Assembly (NCBI RefSeq): GCF_900088415.1
Contig: NZ_FLLQ01000003.1
Location: forward strand, 1-64,000
Direction: 5' to 3'
Source: Vibrio mediterranei
GTDB taxonomy: Bacteria; Pseudomonadota; Gammaproteobacteria; Enterobacterales; Vibrionaceae
DNA: 64,000 bases
This document shows positions 20,944 through 30,809 of this stretch, one piece after another (the first letter of the stretch is position 1; each line of letters opens with the position of its first letter). The notes under the pieces are model-generated. The model made no database searches. It had not been told where the DNA came from and worked only from the letters and a program-made list of their open reading frames with translations. Made by a program: the position numbers and the translations under genes.

Positions 20944-21013
20944 TCACAGTCATTATTGAATCAGTCTTGTGTTGGTCACAGTGTGGCCGACATAGAAAAA
21001 GGAAGCACAACAC

Positions 21014-21922
21014 ATGGACCAAGAAAGACTCACACACCTAAAACAATTGGAAGCCGAAAGCATCCATATCATCCGAGAAGTGGCTGCCGAATTTGATAAT
21101 CCAGTCATGATGTACTCCATCGGCAAAGACTCTTCTGTCATGCTGCATTTAGCTCGCAAAGCATTTTATCCCGGAAAAATCCCATTTCCGTTGCTGCATG
21201 TTGATACCGATTGGAAATTCAAAGAAATGATCGAATTTCGCGATCGCACTGCAGAGAAATATGGATTTGAGCTTTTGGTTCACAAGAATCCAGAAGGGCT
21301 TGCGATGGGGTGCAGTCCATTTGTACACGGATCTTCAAAGCACACCGATATCATGAAAACGCAGGGACTTAAGCAAGCGTTAAATAAATATGGTTTTGAT
21401 GCAGCGTTTGGTGGTGCAAGACGTGATGAGGAGAAGTCGAGAGCTAAGGAGCGAGTCTACTCTTTCCGTGATAAGAACCATACTTGGGACCCTAAAAACC
21501 AACGTCCAGAGCTGTGGAAAACCTACAACGGTCAAATCAATAAAGGGGAAAGCATTCGTGTATTCCCATTGTCTAACTGGACTGAGCTTGATATTTGGCA
21601 ATACATTTACTTAGAGAATATCGAAATCGTTCCACTTTATCTTGCAGCCCCACGTCCCGTTGTCGAGCGTGATGGCATGCTGATCATGGTTGATGATGAT
21701 CGCATGGAGATTGGTTCTGATGAGACTGTGGAACATAAGAGCGTACGCTTTAGAACATTAGGTTGCTATCCATTAACGGGTGCCGTTGAATCGGAAGCGA
21801 ACACACTGACAGGCATCATAGAAGAAATGTTAGTGGCTACATCCAGTGAGCGACAAGGACGAGCGATCGACCACGATCAGTCAGGATCGATGGAGCTTAA
21901 GAAACGTCAAGGCTACTTTTAA
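21014..21922 (+). CDS. cysD: Sulfate adenylyltransferase subunit 2
   Basis: A 302-residue PP-loop ATP pyrophosphatase (E. coli 302) with the SIGKDS motif at residues 35-40 and the conserved [20 protein letters not shown] segment. With CysN it makes adenylylsulfate (APS) from sulfate and ATP, driven by CysN GTP hydrolysis. It lies 70 nt after cobA, with a short G-U-rich hairpin (20971-20991) in the gap, and 18 nt before cysN. Confidence 0.97.
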   Translation: MDQERLTHLKQLEAESIHIIREVAAEFDNPVMMYSIGKDSSVMLHLARKAFYPGKIPFPLLHVDTDWKFKEMIEFRDRTAEKYGFELLVHKNPEGLAMGCSPFVHGSSKHTDIMKTQGLKQALNKYGFDAAFGGARRDEEKSRAKERVYSFRDKNHTWDPKNQRPELWKTYNGQINKGESIRVFPLSNWTELDIWQYIYLENIEIVPLYLAAPRPVVERDGMLIMVDDDRMEIGSDETVEHKSVRFRTLGCYPLTGAVESEANTLTGIIEEMLVATSSERQGRAIDHDQSGSMELKKRQGYF

Positions 21923-21940
21923 GGATCGAAGGAACAGATT

Positions 21941-23353
21941 ATGAATAGCGCAGTAGAAGCACAACTTGCTGAACTAGGTATTGAAGGCTACCTGAATCAG
22001 CATCAACACAAATCTTTACTCCGATTCCTGACCTGCGGTTCGGTTGATGATGGTAAGAGTACCTTAATTGGTCGTTTACTCCACGACTCTAAGCAAATCT
22101 ATGAAGATCAATTGGCGGCAGTTCACTCTGATAGTCAACGAGTGGGAACAACGGGTGAGAAGCCTGATTTGGCCTTATTGGTTGATGGTCTGCAAGCAGA
22201 GCGCGAACAAGGTATTACCATCGATGTGGCTTACCGTTATTTCTCAACCCAGAAACGAAAATTCATTATTGCCGATACGCCAGGGCACGAACAATACACT
22301 CGTAACATGGCGACCGGTGCGTCGACCTGTGATCTTGCGGTTATCTTGATCGATGCTCGAAAAGGAGTATTGGATCAGACGCGTCGTCATTCGTTTATTT
22401 CGAGCTTGTTGGGTCTTAAGCATTTTATCGTCGCGGTTAATAAAATGGACCTAGTGGACTTCTCTCAACAGCGTTACGAAGCAATTCGTGATGAATACCT
22501 AACGTTTTCGGAAAACTTAGGTAAAGACATCAATATCCAGATGATTCCTATCTCTGCTTTAGAAGGCGATAACGTGGTCGACTTGAGCAACAACATGGAT
22601 TGGTATCAAGGAGAGCCACTGCTTGATCTGCTAGAAAAAGTCGATATCGACCAAGAGAAGCAGAATGGAGATTTCCGATTCCCAGTGCAATATGTGAATA
22701 GACCTAACCTCGATTTTCGCGGTTTTGCTGGCACCATTGGTTCAGGAGAAATACAGGTTGGCGATGAAATCAAAGCACTACCTTCTGGGAAAACATCACG
22801 TGTAGAACGTATTGTGACCTTCGATGGTGATTTGCCTCGCGCATTTGCTGGTCAAGCAGTAACGCTGACTTTAAGTGATGAGATCGATATTAGTCGCGGT
22901 GACTTGATTGTGAAACAAAACGCGAAAGTGGTGTCGTCAAATCGTCTGCTTGCTGATGTGGTTTGGATGACTGATGAGCCTTTGGCTGCAGGTAAAAGCT
23001 ATGACATCAAGATTGCAGGCAAGAAAACTCAGGGTCAGCTAGAAGGTGTTCGTCATCAATATGACATTAATACACTTAAGTCTTTTGATACTGACGCTTT
23101 GCCTCTCAACGGCATTGGTTTATGTGAGTGGTCACTTACAGAGTCAGTTGCGGTAGATAGTTATGATGCGGTGCAAGATACGGGTGGTTTTATTGTTATC
23201 GATCGACTCACTAATGTAACAGTAGGTGCAGGCTTGGTTCGTGAAGCATTAGCTGAAGAACAATGTTCACCTCAAGAGCGCATGGGGGCATTTGAGAAAG
23301 AACTGAAAGCACTCATTATGAAGCACTTCCCTGAGTGGGATGCCAATATCTAA
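21941..23353 (+). CDS. cysN: Sulfate adenylyltransferase subunit 1 (GTPase)
   Basis: A 470-residue translation-factor-like GTPase (E. coli CysN 475). G1 GSVDDGKS at residues 33-40, G3 DTPGHE at 112-117 and G4 NKMD at 167-170 are followed by two EF-Tu-like beta-barrel domains. It couples GTP hydrolysis to APS synthesis by CysD. No CysC domain is fused; APS kinase is a separate gene two positions downstream. Confidence 0.97.
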   Translation: MNSAVEAQLAELGIEGYLNQHQHKSLLRFLTCGSVDDGKSTLIGRLLHDSKQIYEDQLAAVHSDSQRVGTTGEKPDLALLVDGLQAEREQGITIDVAYRYFSTQKRKFIIADTPGHEQYTRNMATGASTCDLAVILIDARKGVLDQTRRHSFISSLLGLKHFIVAVNKMDLVDFSQQRYEAIRDEYLTFSENLGKDINIQMIPISALEGDNVVDLSNNMDWYQGEPLLDLLEKVDIDQEKQNGDFRFPVQYVNRPNLDFRGFAGTIGSGEIQVGDEIKALPSGKTSRVERIVTFDGDLPRAFAGQAVTLTLSDEIDISRGDLIVKQNAKVVSSNRLLADVVWMTDEPLAAGKSYDIKIAGKKTQGQLEGVRHQYDINTLKSFDTDALPLNGIGLCEWSLTESVAVDSYDAVQDTGGFIVIDRLTNVTVGAGLVREALAEEQCSPQERMGAFEKELKALIMKHFPEWDANI

Positions 23354-23424
23354 CATCTTGGTTAGTAGGAACCATTGCGACGTGAAATCAATACAACGTA
23401 GCATTAAGTAGTAAGGGGAAGGAT

Positions 23425-25149
23425 ATGTGGGAACAAGGAGTAGTGCTAGCACTGTTGATGTCTATCATTGCTTGCTTGATCGCGACCCAGATAAAACCGA
23501 GCCTTATCTTTGCTGGTGCTGCGTTTATCGCGTTTATTTCCGGTATGTTAGAGCTCAATGCGATAGCGACCAATTTTACGAATTCGTCGCTATTAACATT
23601 GGTGCTACTGATTCTTTCATCCGCCGCGTTAGAAAAAACGCGATTGATCAGTTGGGTCAGTCGTTCCATTGCTACAGGCCGTTTAGGCTCAGTGGTGGCA
23701 AAGCTTGGGGTCTCTACGGCTTTGCTCTCTTCTTTTACCAACAATACCGCTGTTGTTGTGTCATTAATTGGCGCTATTAAGCGCAACCAGCGTCATGCCC
23801 CTTCAAAGCTGCTTATTCCTTTATCTTATGCGGCTATCCTTGGAGGCACACTGACGCTAATTGGTACTTCTACCAACCTTATAATCAATAGCTTCGTCGA
23901 AGATGTGGGCTTACCCAGTTTGGACTTTTTCGCACCAACTTGGATAGGACTTAGTGTCTTAGTTGGTGGAGTATTGGTACTGATTCCATTAAGTTATCTT
24001 CTGCCTAATTATGATGATGCGAATCAAGATGATTTGCCCTACTTTTTGGAAGCTCGAGTGGAGCCTGGCTCACCACTAGTGGGACGAAGTATCGCAGAGA
24101 ACAATCTCAGGGCATTACGAAAGTTGTTTTTGGCCGAAGTGGTACGAGATGGTGAAACTCTGGCTTCAGTTGACCCTAACTTTGTCCTTCAAGCTAAGGA
24201 TCGTCTGCTGTTTTGTGGTGATGTGGAAAGTGTTGCTACTCTTCAAGAAATTCAGGGTTTGACGTTTTTCGGACAGCACCATCTCAACGGACAGAACCTA
24301 TTGGAAGTGGTGGTCAGCTCATCGGCGACCTTCTGTAATAACACGCTTAAATCGAGCCATTTTCGTGACCGTTTTGATGCGGTTGTGGTGGCGATTCGGC
24401 GTGGTCATGAACGACTGGAAGGTGGTCTCGGCAATATTATCTTACAGGCCGGAGATACATTGGTGTTGGCGCCTGGTAAAGGGTTCGAACAGGCTCGTCG
24501 CCAACATCGAAAAGAGTTTGTGCTGGTCAATGACTTAGATTCCAGTGCCAAACTTGATTTTGCTAAATCGAGTTACGTGCTGCTTGGTTTTGTTGCTGTG
24601 ATTGCGTTAGCACTCACTCACATTCTCCCCATAATTAAGGGGCTAGCACTGTATCTAATCGCGGTTCTGGCCTTTGGCATCGTTAATATTGGCGAGCTAA
24701 GGCGTCGCTTTCCGGTCGACATTGTGGTGATTGTTGGCTCGGCGTTGTCTATCGCGCAGTTGATGATATCTACTGGCCTCTCTGAGCGCATGGGAGCGAT
24801 GTTTATCGAGCTATTCAATGGTTGGGGCGTATTTGGAGCATTAGTGGCCACTTACTTAGTGACACTTATTCTAACCGAATTGGTGACCAATAATGCTGCC
24901 GCGGCATTGGCGTTTCCCATTGGCTACAGTATGGCGGTCGGCTACGGCGTTGATCCCATGCCTTTCATAATGGCTGTGCTGTTTGGTGCGAGCGCGAGTT
25001 TTATCTCTCCTTATGGTTATCAGACTAATCTACTGGTTTATAGCGTTGGTAATTACCAACTGAAAGATTACATGAGAATTGGGATACCTATCTCTATTGT
25101 CTATTCCGTTTTGGTATTGGCACTTATTCCCTATTTCTTCCCGTTTTAA
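23425..25149 (+). CDS. SLC13/DASS-family permease with TrkA_C domains (putative sulfate transporter)
   Basis: A 574-residue membrane protein. Two blocks of transmembrane helices (about residues 1-185 and 390-574) flank a soluble region holding two RCK_C/TrkA_C-like domains (roughly 205-380). This SLC13-plus-TrkA_C layout is that of sodium-coupled anion symporters, several of which carry sulfate. Short asparagine-containing turns typical of the family are visible (SSFTNNTAVV and LVTNNAAAAL). Its place between cysN and cysC makes sulfate the likely substrate. A di/tricarboxylate or other anion cannot be excluded from sequence alone. Confidence 0.82.
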   Translation: MWEQGVVLALLMSIIACLIATQIKPSLIFAGAAFIAFISGMLELNAIATNFTNSSLLTLVLLILSSAALEKTRLISWVSRSIATGRLGSVVAKLGVSTALLSSFTNNTAVVVSLIGAIKRNQRHAPSKLLIPLSYAAILGGTLTLIGTSTNLIINSFVEDVGLPSLDFFAPTWIGLSVLVGGVLVLIPLSYLLPNYDDANQDDLPYFLEARVEPGSPLVGRSIAENNLRALRKLFLAEVVRDGETLASVDPNFVLQAKDRLLFCGDVESVATLQEIQGLTFFGQHHLNGQNLLEVVVSSSATFCNNTLKSSHFRDRFDAVVVAIRRGHERLEGGLGNIILQAGDTLVLAPGKGFEQARRQHRKEFVLVNDLDSSAKLDFAKSSYVLLGFVAVIALALTHILPIIKGLALYLIAVLAFGIVNIGELRRRFPVDIVVIVGSALSIAQLMISTGLSERMGAMFIELFNGWGVFGALVATYLVTLILTELVTNNAAAALAFPIGYSMAVGYGVDPMPFIMAVLFGASASFISPYGYQTNLLVYSVGNYQLKDYMRIGIPISIVYSVLVLALIPYFFPF

Positions 25150-25170
25150 GTATTTTTACAAGGACTTACT

Positions 25171-25803
25171 ATGTCAAATAGTGCACTGGCAAGCGCCGAA
25201 ATAAACAAAGATGAAAACGTTATTTGGCATCAGCATCAGGTAACCAAGTCAGAGCGTGCAACCTTAAAAAATCAGCAGCCAGTAGTGTTGTGGTTTACGG
25301 GGCTTTCCGGTGCTGGAAAATCAACGGTGGCAGGCGCTCTGGAAACTGAACTTACGCAACGCGGTTATCACACCTATTTGCTAGATGGCGATAATGTGCG
25401 ACACGGGCTCTGTCGAGACCTAGGCTTTTCTCAGCAAGATAGACGAGAGAACATTCGAAGAGTTGGTGAGCTAACAAAATTGATGGCGGACGCGGGTCTT
25501 ATCGTGCTCTCAGCCTTTATCTCTCCTCACCGAGAAGAGCGAGCTTTAGTGCGTGAGCTATTACCTCAAGGCGAATTCTTGGAAGTCTTTGTTGATGCGA
25601 GCTTGGCGGTTTGTGAAGCGCGGGATCCTAAAGGGTTATACAAGAAAGCACGAGCGGGAGAAATCAAGAATTTCACCGGGATAGATTCTGAATATGAACA
25701 ACCCATCGAACCCGAAATTCATTTAAATGCCGACGCATATAAAGTTGAGGAACTGGTTGAACAGTGTATTCAGGCACTGACTGAGCGAAGTATCATTCGC
25801 TAA
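25171..25803 (+). CDS. cysC: Adenylylsulfate kinase
   Basis: A 210-residue APS kinase (E. coli 201) with P-loop GLSGAGKS at residues 44-51, the DGDNVRHGL motif, and the active-site serine in FISPHR (Ser118). It phosphorylates APS to PAPS, the form reduced by CysH. It is the last gene of the cobA-cysDN-SLC13-cysC unit, 21 nt after the permease. Its stop overlaps by 4 nt the end of the convergent gene on the other strand. Confidence 0.97.
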   Translation: MSNSALASAEINKDENVIWHQHQVTKSERATLKNQQPVVLWFTGLSGAGKSTVAGALETELTQRGYHTYLLDGDNVRHGLCRDLGFSQQDRRENIRRVGELTKLMADAGLIVLSAFISPHREERALVRELLPQGEFLEVFVDASLAVCEARDPKGLYKKARAGEIKNFTGIDSEYEQPIEPEIHLNADAYKVEELVEQCIQALTERSIIR

Positions 25804-26702
25804 ACCGTATGATGAAACGAGTTGGCCGTGTCACCCTTCACAATGAACTTTCTATTCAGTAACTCTAGCAGTTTATCGCGGTACTGGTTATTGCTACGGT
25901 TTCCAAGCAATTGGCACAACTCGTTACCTGTTGGGGTAAATCGGTAGTAGGTTAACGTGATGCCTTTATGCTTTGGCTGCAACGTCATTTCTTTACCTTG
26001 ATAACTGAGCTTAAGTGCGGGCTCTTTGGTGATTTCACCAGACTCTAATTCGGTGGCGAGCAGGATGCCGAGCTCAACAAGTAATAACAGGCTGGAATAG
26101 GGAAATTGAAATTCACCTAGGCTTAGTTCATCAAGGCTTTCGCGTTTAGAAAAGCTAAATAACCCTGCCTGATGGCGAATACCAAGTAGTAGTTTTCGGC
26201 TAGTATCGGTACCAAAACTGCAAGCCAAAGAAGCTGCGCGTTGTAGAGTTTGTGCTTCTTTTGGCGTCATGTCTCTAAGGGCTTTTAGAGCTTTCATTGA
26301 AGTTGAACCAGGATTGGTCACCTCCCGTTTTAGCACCTGTGCCCATAGCTTTTGCATTGAGCTGTTGTGAATTTCCTTAGCCATGTCGAAATAACGCACC
26401 AGCCAGTCAAAGTCTGGCTCTCCTGCCACTTCATTCTTGCACGATGTCAGCGCGGCTTTCACAATTTGTTCTAAGTTCTTTTGTCGCTGCTCTTTACTCT
26501 GCTTTTCGCGCAACATGGCGCGTTCAAATAGGCTTTTACTTGGGGTTTCCTCTGCAATCAATGCGTCCAAACTATGTGCTTGAGCAATAGCACGTATTCT
26601 GCTGCCACTGTCCTTCATATGGTGGCTTTTTTTGTGAGCCTGTTCGTTCTGCGTGTTTGGCTCGGTAGTTTGTGATTGCTGATCGGCAGGTAATTTGCTC
26701 AT
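25800..26702 (-). CDS. Conserved protein of unknown function (TIGR03899-like)
   Basis: A 300-residue soluble protein with no signal peptide or membrane segment. A polar Gln/His-rich N-terminus (about residues 1-35) leads to a long helical part rich in Lys/Glu/Gln and a C-terminal region with alternating strand and helix ([20 protein letters not shown]). It recalls the conserved hypothetical family TIGR03899 of vibrios and relatives, from memory. No catalytic motif is evident. It is convergent with cysC and overlaps it by 4 nt, so its mRNA 3' end must run into cysC. Confidence 0.7.
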   Translation of the reverse strand: MSKLPADQQSQTTEPNTQNEQAHKKSHHMKDSGSRIRAIAQAHSLDALIAEETPSKSLFERAMLREKQSKEQRQKNLEQIVKAALTSCKNEVAGEPDFDWLVRYFDMAKEIHNSSMQKLWAQVLKREVTNPGSTSMKALKALRDMTPKEAQTLQRAASLACSFGTDTSRKLLLGIRHQAGLFSFSKRESLDELSLGEFQFPYSSLLLLVELGILLATELESGEITKEPALKLSYQGKEMTLQPKHKGITLTYYRFTPTGNELCQLLGNRSNNQYRDKLLELLNRKFIVKGDTANSFHHTV

Positions 26703-26891
26703 AAAAACGAATTCAAGATAGGCAGTAAAATTGTACGATTGATCATCAATTTAGCGATATTTTATGGTGCTGACTAGTTCTATTTATGTGAGCTATTTTC
26801 CGAATTAACAATAACGGCCATCATATTGTAAAAAACGCTGGGATAAATGATAAATTTTTGTTAAATTTGAGGTGTAACTAAGGAGGGCTTT

Positions 26892-26996
26892 ATGAGTCAC
26901 TCAGGAGAGAATAGAGTTAAAAAACACGTTTCGGTAGCATTATTGCTATGTGTTTATCTCGGAGTGCTAGCTTATCTATCTACTTTCATCAGCTAA
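26892..26996 (+). CDS. 34-residue single-pass membrane microprotein
   Basis: A short frame, ATG to TAA, begins MSHSGENRVKKHVSVALLL. A polar, basic N-terminus of about 12 residues leads to one hydrophobic helix (about residues 13-33), so a single-pass inner-membrane protein is likely, N-terminus in. It is preceded by a perfect AGGAGG five nt before the ATG, stronger than most genes here. The flanking region has no other gene on this strand, and a possible -35 (TTGTAA, 26826-26831) lies upstream. I do not recognise it. It could belong to the class of small membrane regulators. Confidence 0.6.
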   Translation: MSHSGENRVKKHVSVALLLCVYLGVLAYLSTFIS

Positions 26997-27081
26997 GTAG
27001 AAGATTGATTGGCAATATGACAAGCTAGCACTGTTAACGAAATGTTTACTTTTAACGCCTCTACGCTATTCAGCGTGCATT

Positions 27082-27594
27082 CTAATCATCGTCATAATCT
27101 TCAATACGGATTCCATCAATCAGATAGGCAGTTTCAGCGAGCTCAGAATTGATGGTTTCCGTCTTCAATGTTCCTACCACGTAAATAACATCCCACAAAC
27201 GATGTACAGGTGCACCTTCTTTAAACTTTACATAAATGATTTGGTTTGGTGGCGGTGGCGGTACGTGAATACAGGCGCCAAAGTAAGGAACCAATAGAAA
27301 TTCAGTCACCATGTCTTCATCGCCTTCAAGTGGAATAACAAAGCCAGGGATCTTGACCATACTGCCATTAAGCTCTTGTCGGACAGAGCCCAATTTTGAT
27401 TGCTCCATTACACCGCCAGAGTGATCAATGGCAGGCATGCCCATCGCATCAAACTGGTTGCGTTCTTTCTCGGGGATCAAATCGATCCAATCGAGTTTTA
27501 ATAGATCAGATTCATCCTGTGCTAACGCCATATGTGGCGTTAGCATGCTTATCGTTAATAATAGAATGCCAACGAGTTTAGGCAGTATTTTCAT
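27082..27594 (-). CDS. DUF3299 family periplasmic protein of the zinc operon
   Basis: A 170-residue protein with a signal peptide (cleavage after ALA, about residue 25). The mature domain matches DUF3299, with the typical KIPGFVIPLE, LLVPYFGACIHVPPPPPNQI and GTLKTE segments, and ends in an acidic EDYDDD tail. The function of the family is unknown. It is the last gene of the five-gene unit, 10 nt after the permease gene. The conserved Cys/His in GACIHVPPPPP and the acidic tail could bind metal, which is inference. This set of five corresponds in number and position to the V. cholerae zinc-regulated zrgABCDE cluster. Confidence 0.8.
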   Translation of the reverse strand: MKILPKLVGILLLTISMLTPHMALAQDESDLLKLDWIDLIPEKERNQFDAMGMPAIDHSGGVMEQSKLGSVRQELNGSMVKIPGFVIPLEGDEDMVTEFLLVPYFGACIHVPPPPPNQIIYVKFKEGAPVHRLWDVIYVVGTLKTETINSELAETAYLIDGIRIEDYDDD

Positions 27595-27604
27595 GTCAAT
27601 CTCG

Positions 27605-28864
27605 CTAAATTCGGATGGTCATGCCATCGCTTAATGATTGTCGGTACGCGCGCAGTGCAGGGAAGAATCCAATGATCATTCCTGCGATTTGAACAAACCC
27701 TAGCAACATCCACTCATGAGCAGTAATTGCGGTTAGCGCAATATTGATACCGTAGTTTGCAGTGATGATTGGCGCAGCGACCGCTAGCATGGCATACATG
27801 CCACCAATACCGCAAATGATACCGACAGAAGTTAGAACGGTGGCCTCACTGACCAACAAGGTGAATACGTGTCGTGGTCTAGCTCCCATGGCACGTAGTA
27901 TCGCCATCTCTCTTCGTCTCTCTTGTAAACTAGTCAGTAAGCTCGAGAGCATTCCCATCAAACCTGCGACGACAACAAAAATAGAGACGATAAGCAACGC
28001 TTGTTCTGCCACACTCATCATGCCCCATAATTCATGCAAGGCGACACCTGGAAGAATGGCGCTTAGTGGTTCTTGCTTATAGGTATTAATCTGTCTTTGT
28101 AGAGCGAAAGTCTGAATCTTGCTCTTAAGACCTATCAACATGGCCGTGATTTGCTTTGGTTGGAAGTCAATCTGTTCCAGCTGTTCTTTGCTTGGTGTGT
28201 TACCCAGATTTGCACCAGATTCCCAACCGACATGTATCGCTTCAATTGCTTCAAGAGAAACATGAACAGTTTTATCGACTGGTGTCCCTGTTGGGGCGAG
28301 TATGCCGACCACTTTGAAAGGGAGGTTTTCATGACGGCTAAAGCCGACATCACTGATGCCGTGCGCAATAATGATTTCACTGCCAATATCATAACCTAGG
28401 GATTTGGCAACATCCGAGCCCAGCACGGTTTCAAATAGCCCATTAAACTCATGGCCTGAAGAGAAGCTTAAATGTTGCTTCTGTCCATATTGGTAATGCT
28501 CGAAATAGCTGTGATTAGTTCCCATGACTCGAAAACCTTTGTGTGAGTCTCCAAGAGAAATGGGAATTGCCCAGTCAACAGCGCGATGTTGGCTAAACTC
28601 TTCATAGCTTTTCCAATCGATATTATTGGTGGCATTACCAATACGAAAGACAGAGTAGAGCAGCAGGTTCACTTGGCCAGAACGACCACCGACGATGAGG
28701 TCTGTACCTGAAATCGTGTTGGCAAAGCTGCTTTTTGCTTGAGTTCGAATACGTTCAACACCCATGAGAAGAATAACCGAAATCGCCACTGTCATAACGG
28801 TTAATAATGCGGTGGTTTTTCGGTTGAGAAGACTTTTCCAAGCTAGTTTCAATGTAATACTCAT
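27605..28864 (-). CDS. FtsX/MacB-type ABC permease of the zinc operon
   Basis: A 419-residue permease of the FtsX/MacB fold. One transmembrane helix near residues 17-37 is followed by a large periplasmic domain (about 40-280) and three C-terminal helices (about 287-310, 340-365 and 385-405). The ERRREMAILRAMGA coupling motif precedes the third helix. This topology is of the type VII, mechanotransmission class, which moves periplasmic partners and does not form a conventional substrate pore. It overlaps the ATPase gene by 4 nt and is translationally coupled to it. Confidence 0.88.
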   Translation of the reverse strand: MSITLKLAWKSLLNRKTTALLTVMTVAISVILLMGVERIRTQAKSSFANTISGTDLIVGGRSGQVNLLLYSVFRIGNATNNIDWKSYEEFSQHRAVDWAIPISLGDSHKGFRVMGTNHSYFEHYQYGQKQHLSFSSGHEFNGLFETVLGSDVAKSLGYDIGSEIIIAHGISDVGFSRHENLPFKVVGILAPTGTPVDKTVHVSLEAIEAIHVGWESGANLGNTPSKEQLEQIDFQPKQITAMLIGLKSKIQTFALQRQINTYKQEPLSAILPGVALHELWGMMSVAEQALLIVSIFVVVAGLMGMLSSLLTSLQERRREMAILRAMGARPRHVFTLLVSEATVLTSVGIICGIGGMYAMLAVAAPIITANYGINIALTAITAHEWMLLGFVQIAGMIIGFFPALRAYRQSLSDGMTIRI

Positions 28865-29550
28865 AATGCTCTCGCTTGGTTGATATCCAGTAAATTTTCG
28901 CTTCGCGTAAATAGGGATTCGAGCGTCGGGTCGTGGCTGACAAAGATCAGCGTGGAATGAGCTTGGTTGGCTTGTTCCATAAGTAATTCGATAAAAGCTT
29001 CTCGGTTATCGTGATCCAAAGCCGAAGTTGGCTCATCGGCAATAAGAAATTCAGGCTGACCAATTAAGGCACGTGCGGCGGCCACACGTTGTTGTTGACC
29101 AATACTGAGCTCAATCACTGGTTTGTTGAGAAGGTGTGAAGGCAGCCTTAAGTGTTCGAGAAGCCGCTTGGCTTCTTGCTCTAAAGGGCCCGCTACCTTG
29201 TTTTTTCTGACTTGAGAAAACCGGCAAGGTAAAGTGACGTTATCAATGACAGAGAGATACGGCAGCAGGTTAAACTGTTGGAATATATAGCCTATATGAT
29301 CCGCCCTAAATTTATCTCTAGCACTGGCAGATAAGGATTGTAGTGACTGTCCCAGAGCGACAACATTGCCTGAAGTTGCTGTATTGATACCAGTGAGTAG
29401 TCCCAATAAGGTCGATTTCCCGCAGCCACTTGGTCCTTTTAAGAATAGATGTTCACCCTGTTCTATAGTGAGTGAAGGAATATCGAGTGTGGGGGCTTGT
29501 TCTGGGTGCCATTTGAAAGTGAGATCGGTGAGTTCGATTACTCTAGCCAT
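28861..29550 (-). CDS. ABC transporter ATP-binding protein of the zinc operon
   Basis: A 229-residue LolD/MacB-type ATPase. Walker A is GPSGCGKS (39-46), the Q-loop lies in YIFQQFNLLPYLSV, the signature is LSIGQQQRV (Ile where Gly is usual), Walker B is FLIADEP and the switch His is in FVSHD. It powers the adjacent FtsX-type permease. The gene overlaps the permease gene by 4 nt and is separated from the zrgA-like gene by 61 nt that contain a 9-bp stem (29574-29604). Confidence 0.9.
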   Translation of the reverse strand: MARVIELTDLTFKWHPEQAPTLDIPSLTIEQGEHLFLKGPSGCGKSTLLGLLTGINTATSGNVVALGQSLQSLSASARDKFRADHIGYIFQQFNLLPYLSVIDNVTLPCRFSQVRKNKVAGPLEQEAKRLLEHLRLPSHLLNKPVIELSIGQQQRVAAARALIGQPEFLIADEPTSALDHDNREAFIELLMEQANQAHSTLIFVSHDPTLESLFTRSENLLDINQARAL

Positions 29551-29572
29551 AATGTCCTCTTATCCAAGAAGA

Positions 29573-29605
29573 TGCCCTAAGAGAGCAAAGCTACTTCTTA
29601 GGGCA
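29573..29605 (-). other. Intercistronic stem-loop between the zrgA-like gene and the ABC genes
   Basis: GCCCTAAGA (29574-29582) pairs perfectly with TCTTAGGGC (29596-29604) around a 13-nt loop. No T-run follows on the minus strand, so it is not a clear terminator. It lies directly after the binding-protein gene and could set the ratio of that protein to the ABC subunits. Confidence 0.55.
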
Positions 29606-29611
29606 AGATGC

Positions 29612-30316
<705 letters not shown>

Positions 30317-30367
30317 TGGGATTCCTTAAATTTTAGTCTGTGATAACAATAGATGATTTTAGTGAAT

Positions 30368-30661
30368 CTAGGTAAGCAAAGGCGGTGAGCGTGCACTGAT
30401 GCACTCCGGCTTTGAATGGCAGACACTATTATCTATATTGATCAATCTTGAATGAGAAACAACCACTGACGCTGCATGGAAAAGACTGACGGGAAGTGAA
30501 TGGGAGCCTTTGGTAAATAAAGGGCAATGATGTTCCTGGTGGTCGATGTGAGAATCGTAGCTGTGCTCGATGGATAGGGCATTGAGAGCAAGCAGCAGCA
30601 AGCTTAAGCACAATGCAGCTCTTAGCTTAGAACCTGTTTTCATCGGTTGAATCAGCGACAT
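30368..30661 (-). CDS. Small His/Cys-containing exported or membrane protein heading the zinc operon
   Basis: A 97-residue protein. One hydrophobic segment (about residues 13-30, signal peptide or anchor) is followed by HSYDSHIDHQEHHC, a dense His/Asp/Cys cluster likely to bind zinc, and two more Cys (CHSKPEC). I recognise no named family with certainty; it may be a Vibrio-specific DUF (DUF2607 is a candidate from memory). It starts 20 nt after the 31-bp palindrome that looks like a Zur operator and lies 51 nt before zrgA, so it is the first gene of the zinc operon. Confidence 0.7.
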   Translation of the reverse strand: MSLIQPMKTGSKLRAALCLSLLLLALNALSIEHSYDSHIDHQEHHCPLFTKGSHSLPVSLFHAASVVVSHSRLINIDNSVCHSKPECISARSPPLLT

Positions 30662-30680
30662 GCGACTTGTTCTCGTTTAA

Positions 30681-30711
30681 TTTTGATTTGTTATGTTATA
30701 ACAAATCAAAA
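30681..30711 (-). promoter_or_regulatory. Probable Zur operator
   Basis: A perfect inverted repeat: 14-nt arms (30681-30694 and 30698-30711) around GTT. The centre, TTGTTAT-GTT-ATAACAA, fits the gammaproteobacterial Zur box core (GTTAT-n-ATAAC type). It lies 20-50 nt upstream of the first gene of the zinc operon, overlapping where its promoter should be, so zinc-loaded Zur would repress. Confidence 0.85.
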
Positions 30712-30754
30712 TATTTACCAACGTAAACAATGGTCCGCTTTGGGTTTCTAACAG

Positions 30755-30789
30755 GAAAAAAACAATGGGAGCGACTTTGCTCCCATTGT
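30755..30789 (-). terminator. Terminator after ytfJ (minus strand)
   Basis: An 11-bp perfect stem (30762-30772 with 30779-30789). On the minus strand it is followed by a T-run (30755-30761). It lies 21 nt past the ytfJ stop. Confidence 0.88.
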
Positions 30790-30809
30790 GATTTCAACAT
30801 AGCGAGAGG

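Noticed and set aside
20971..20991. Hairpin between cobA and cysD as a regulatory element or terminator.
   Set aside because: The stem depends on several G-U pairs and has no T-run.
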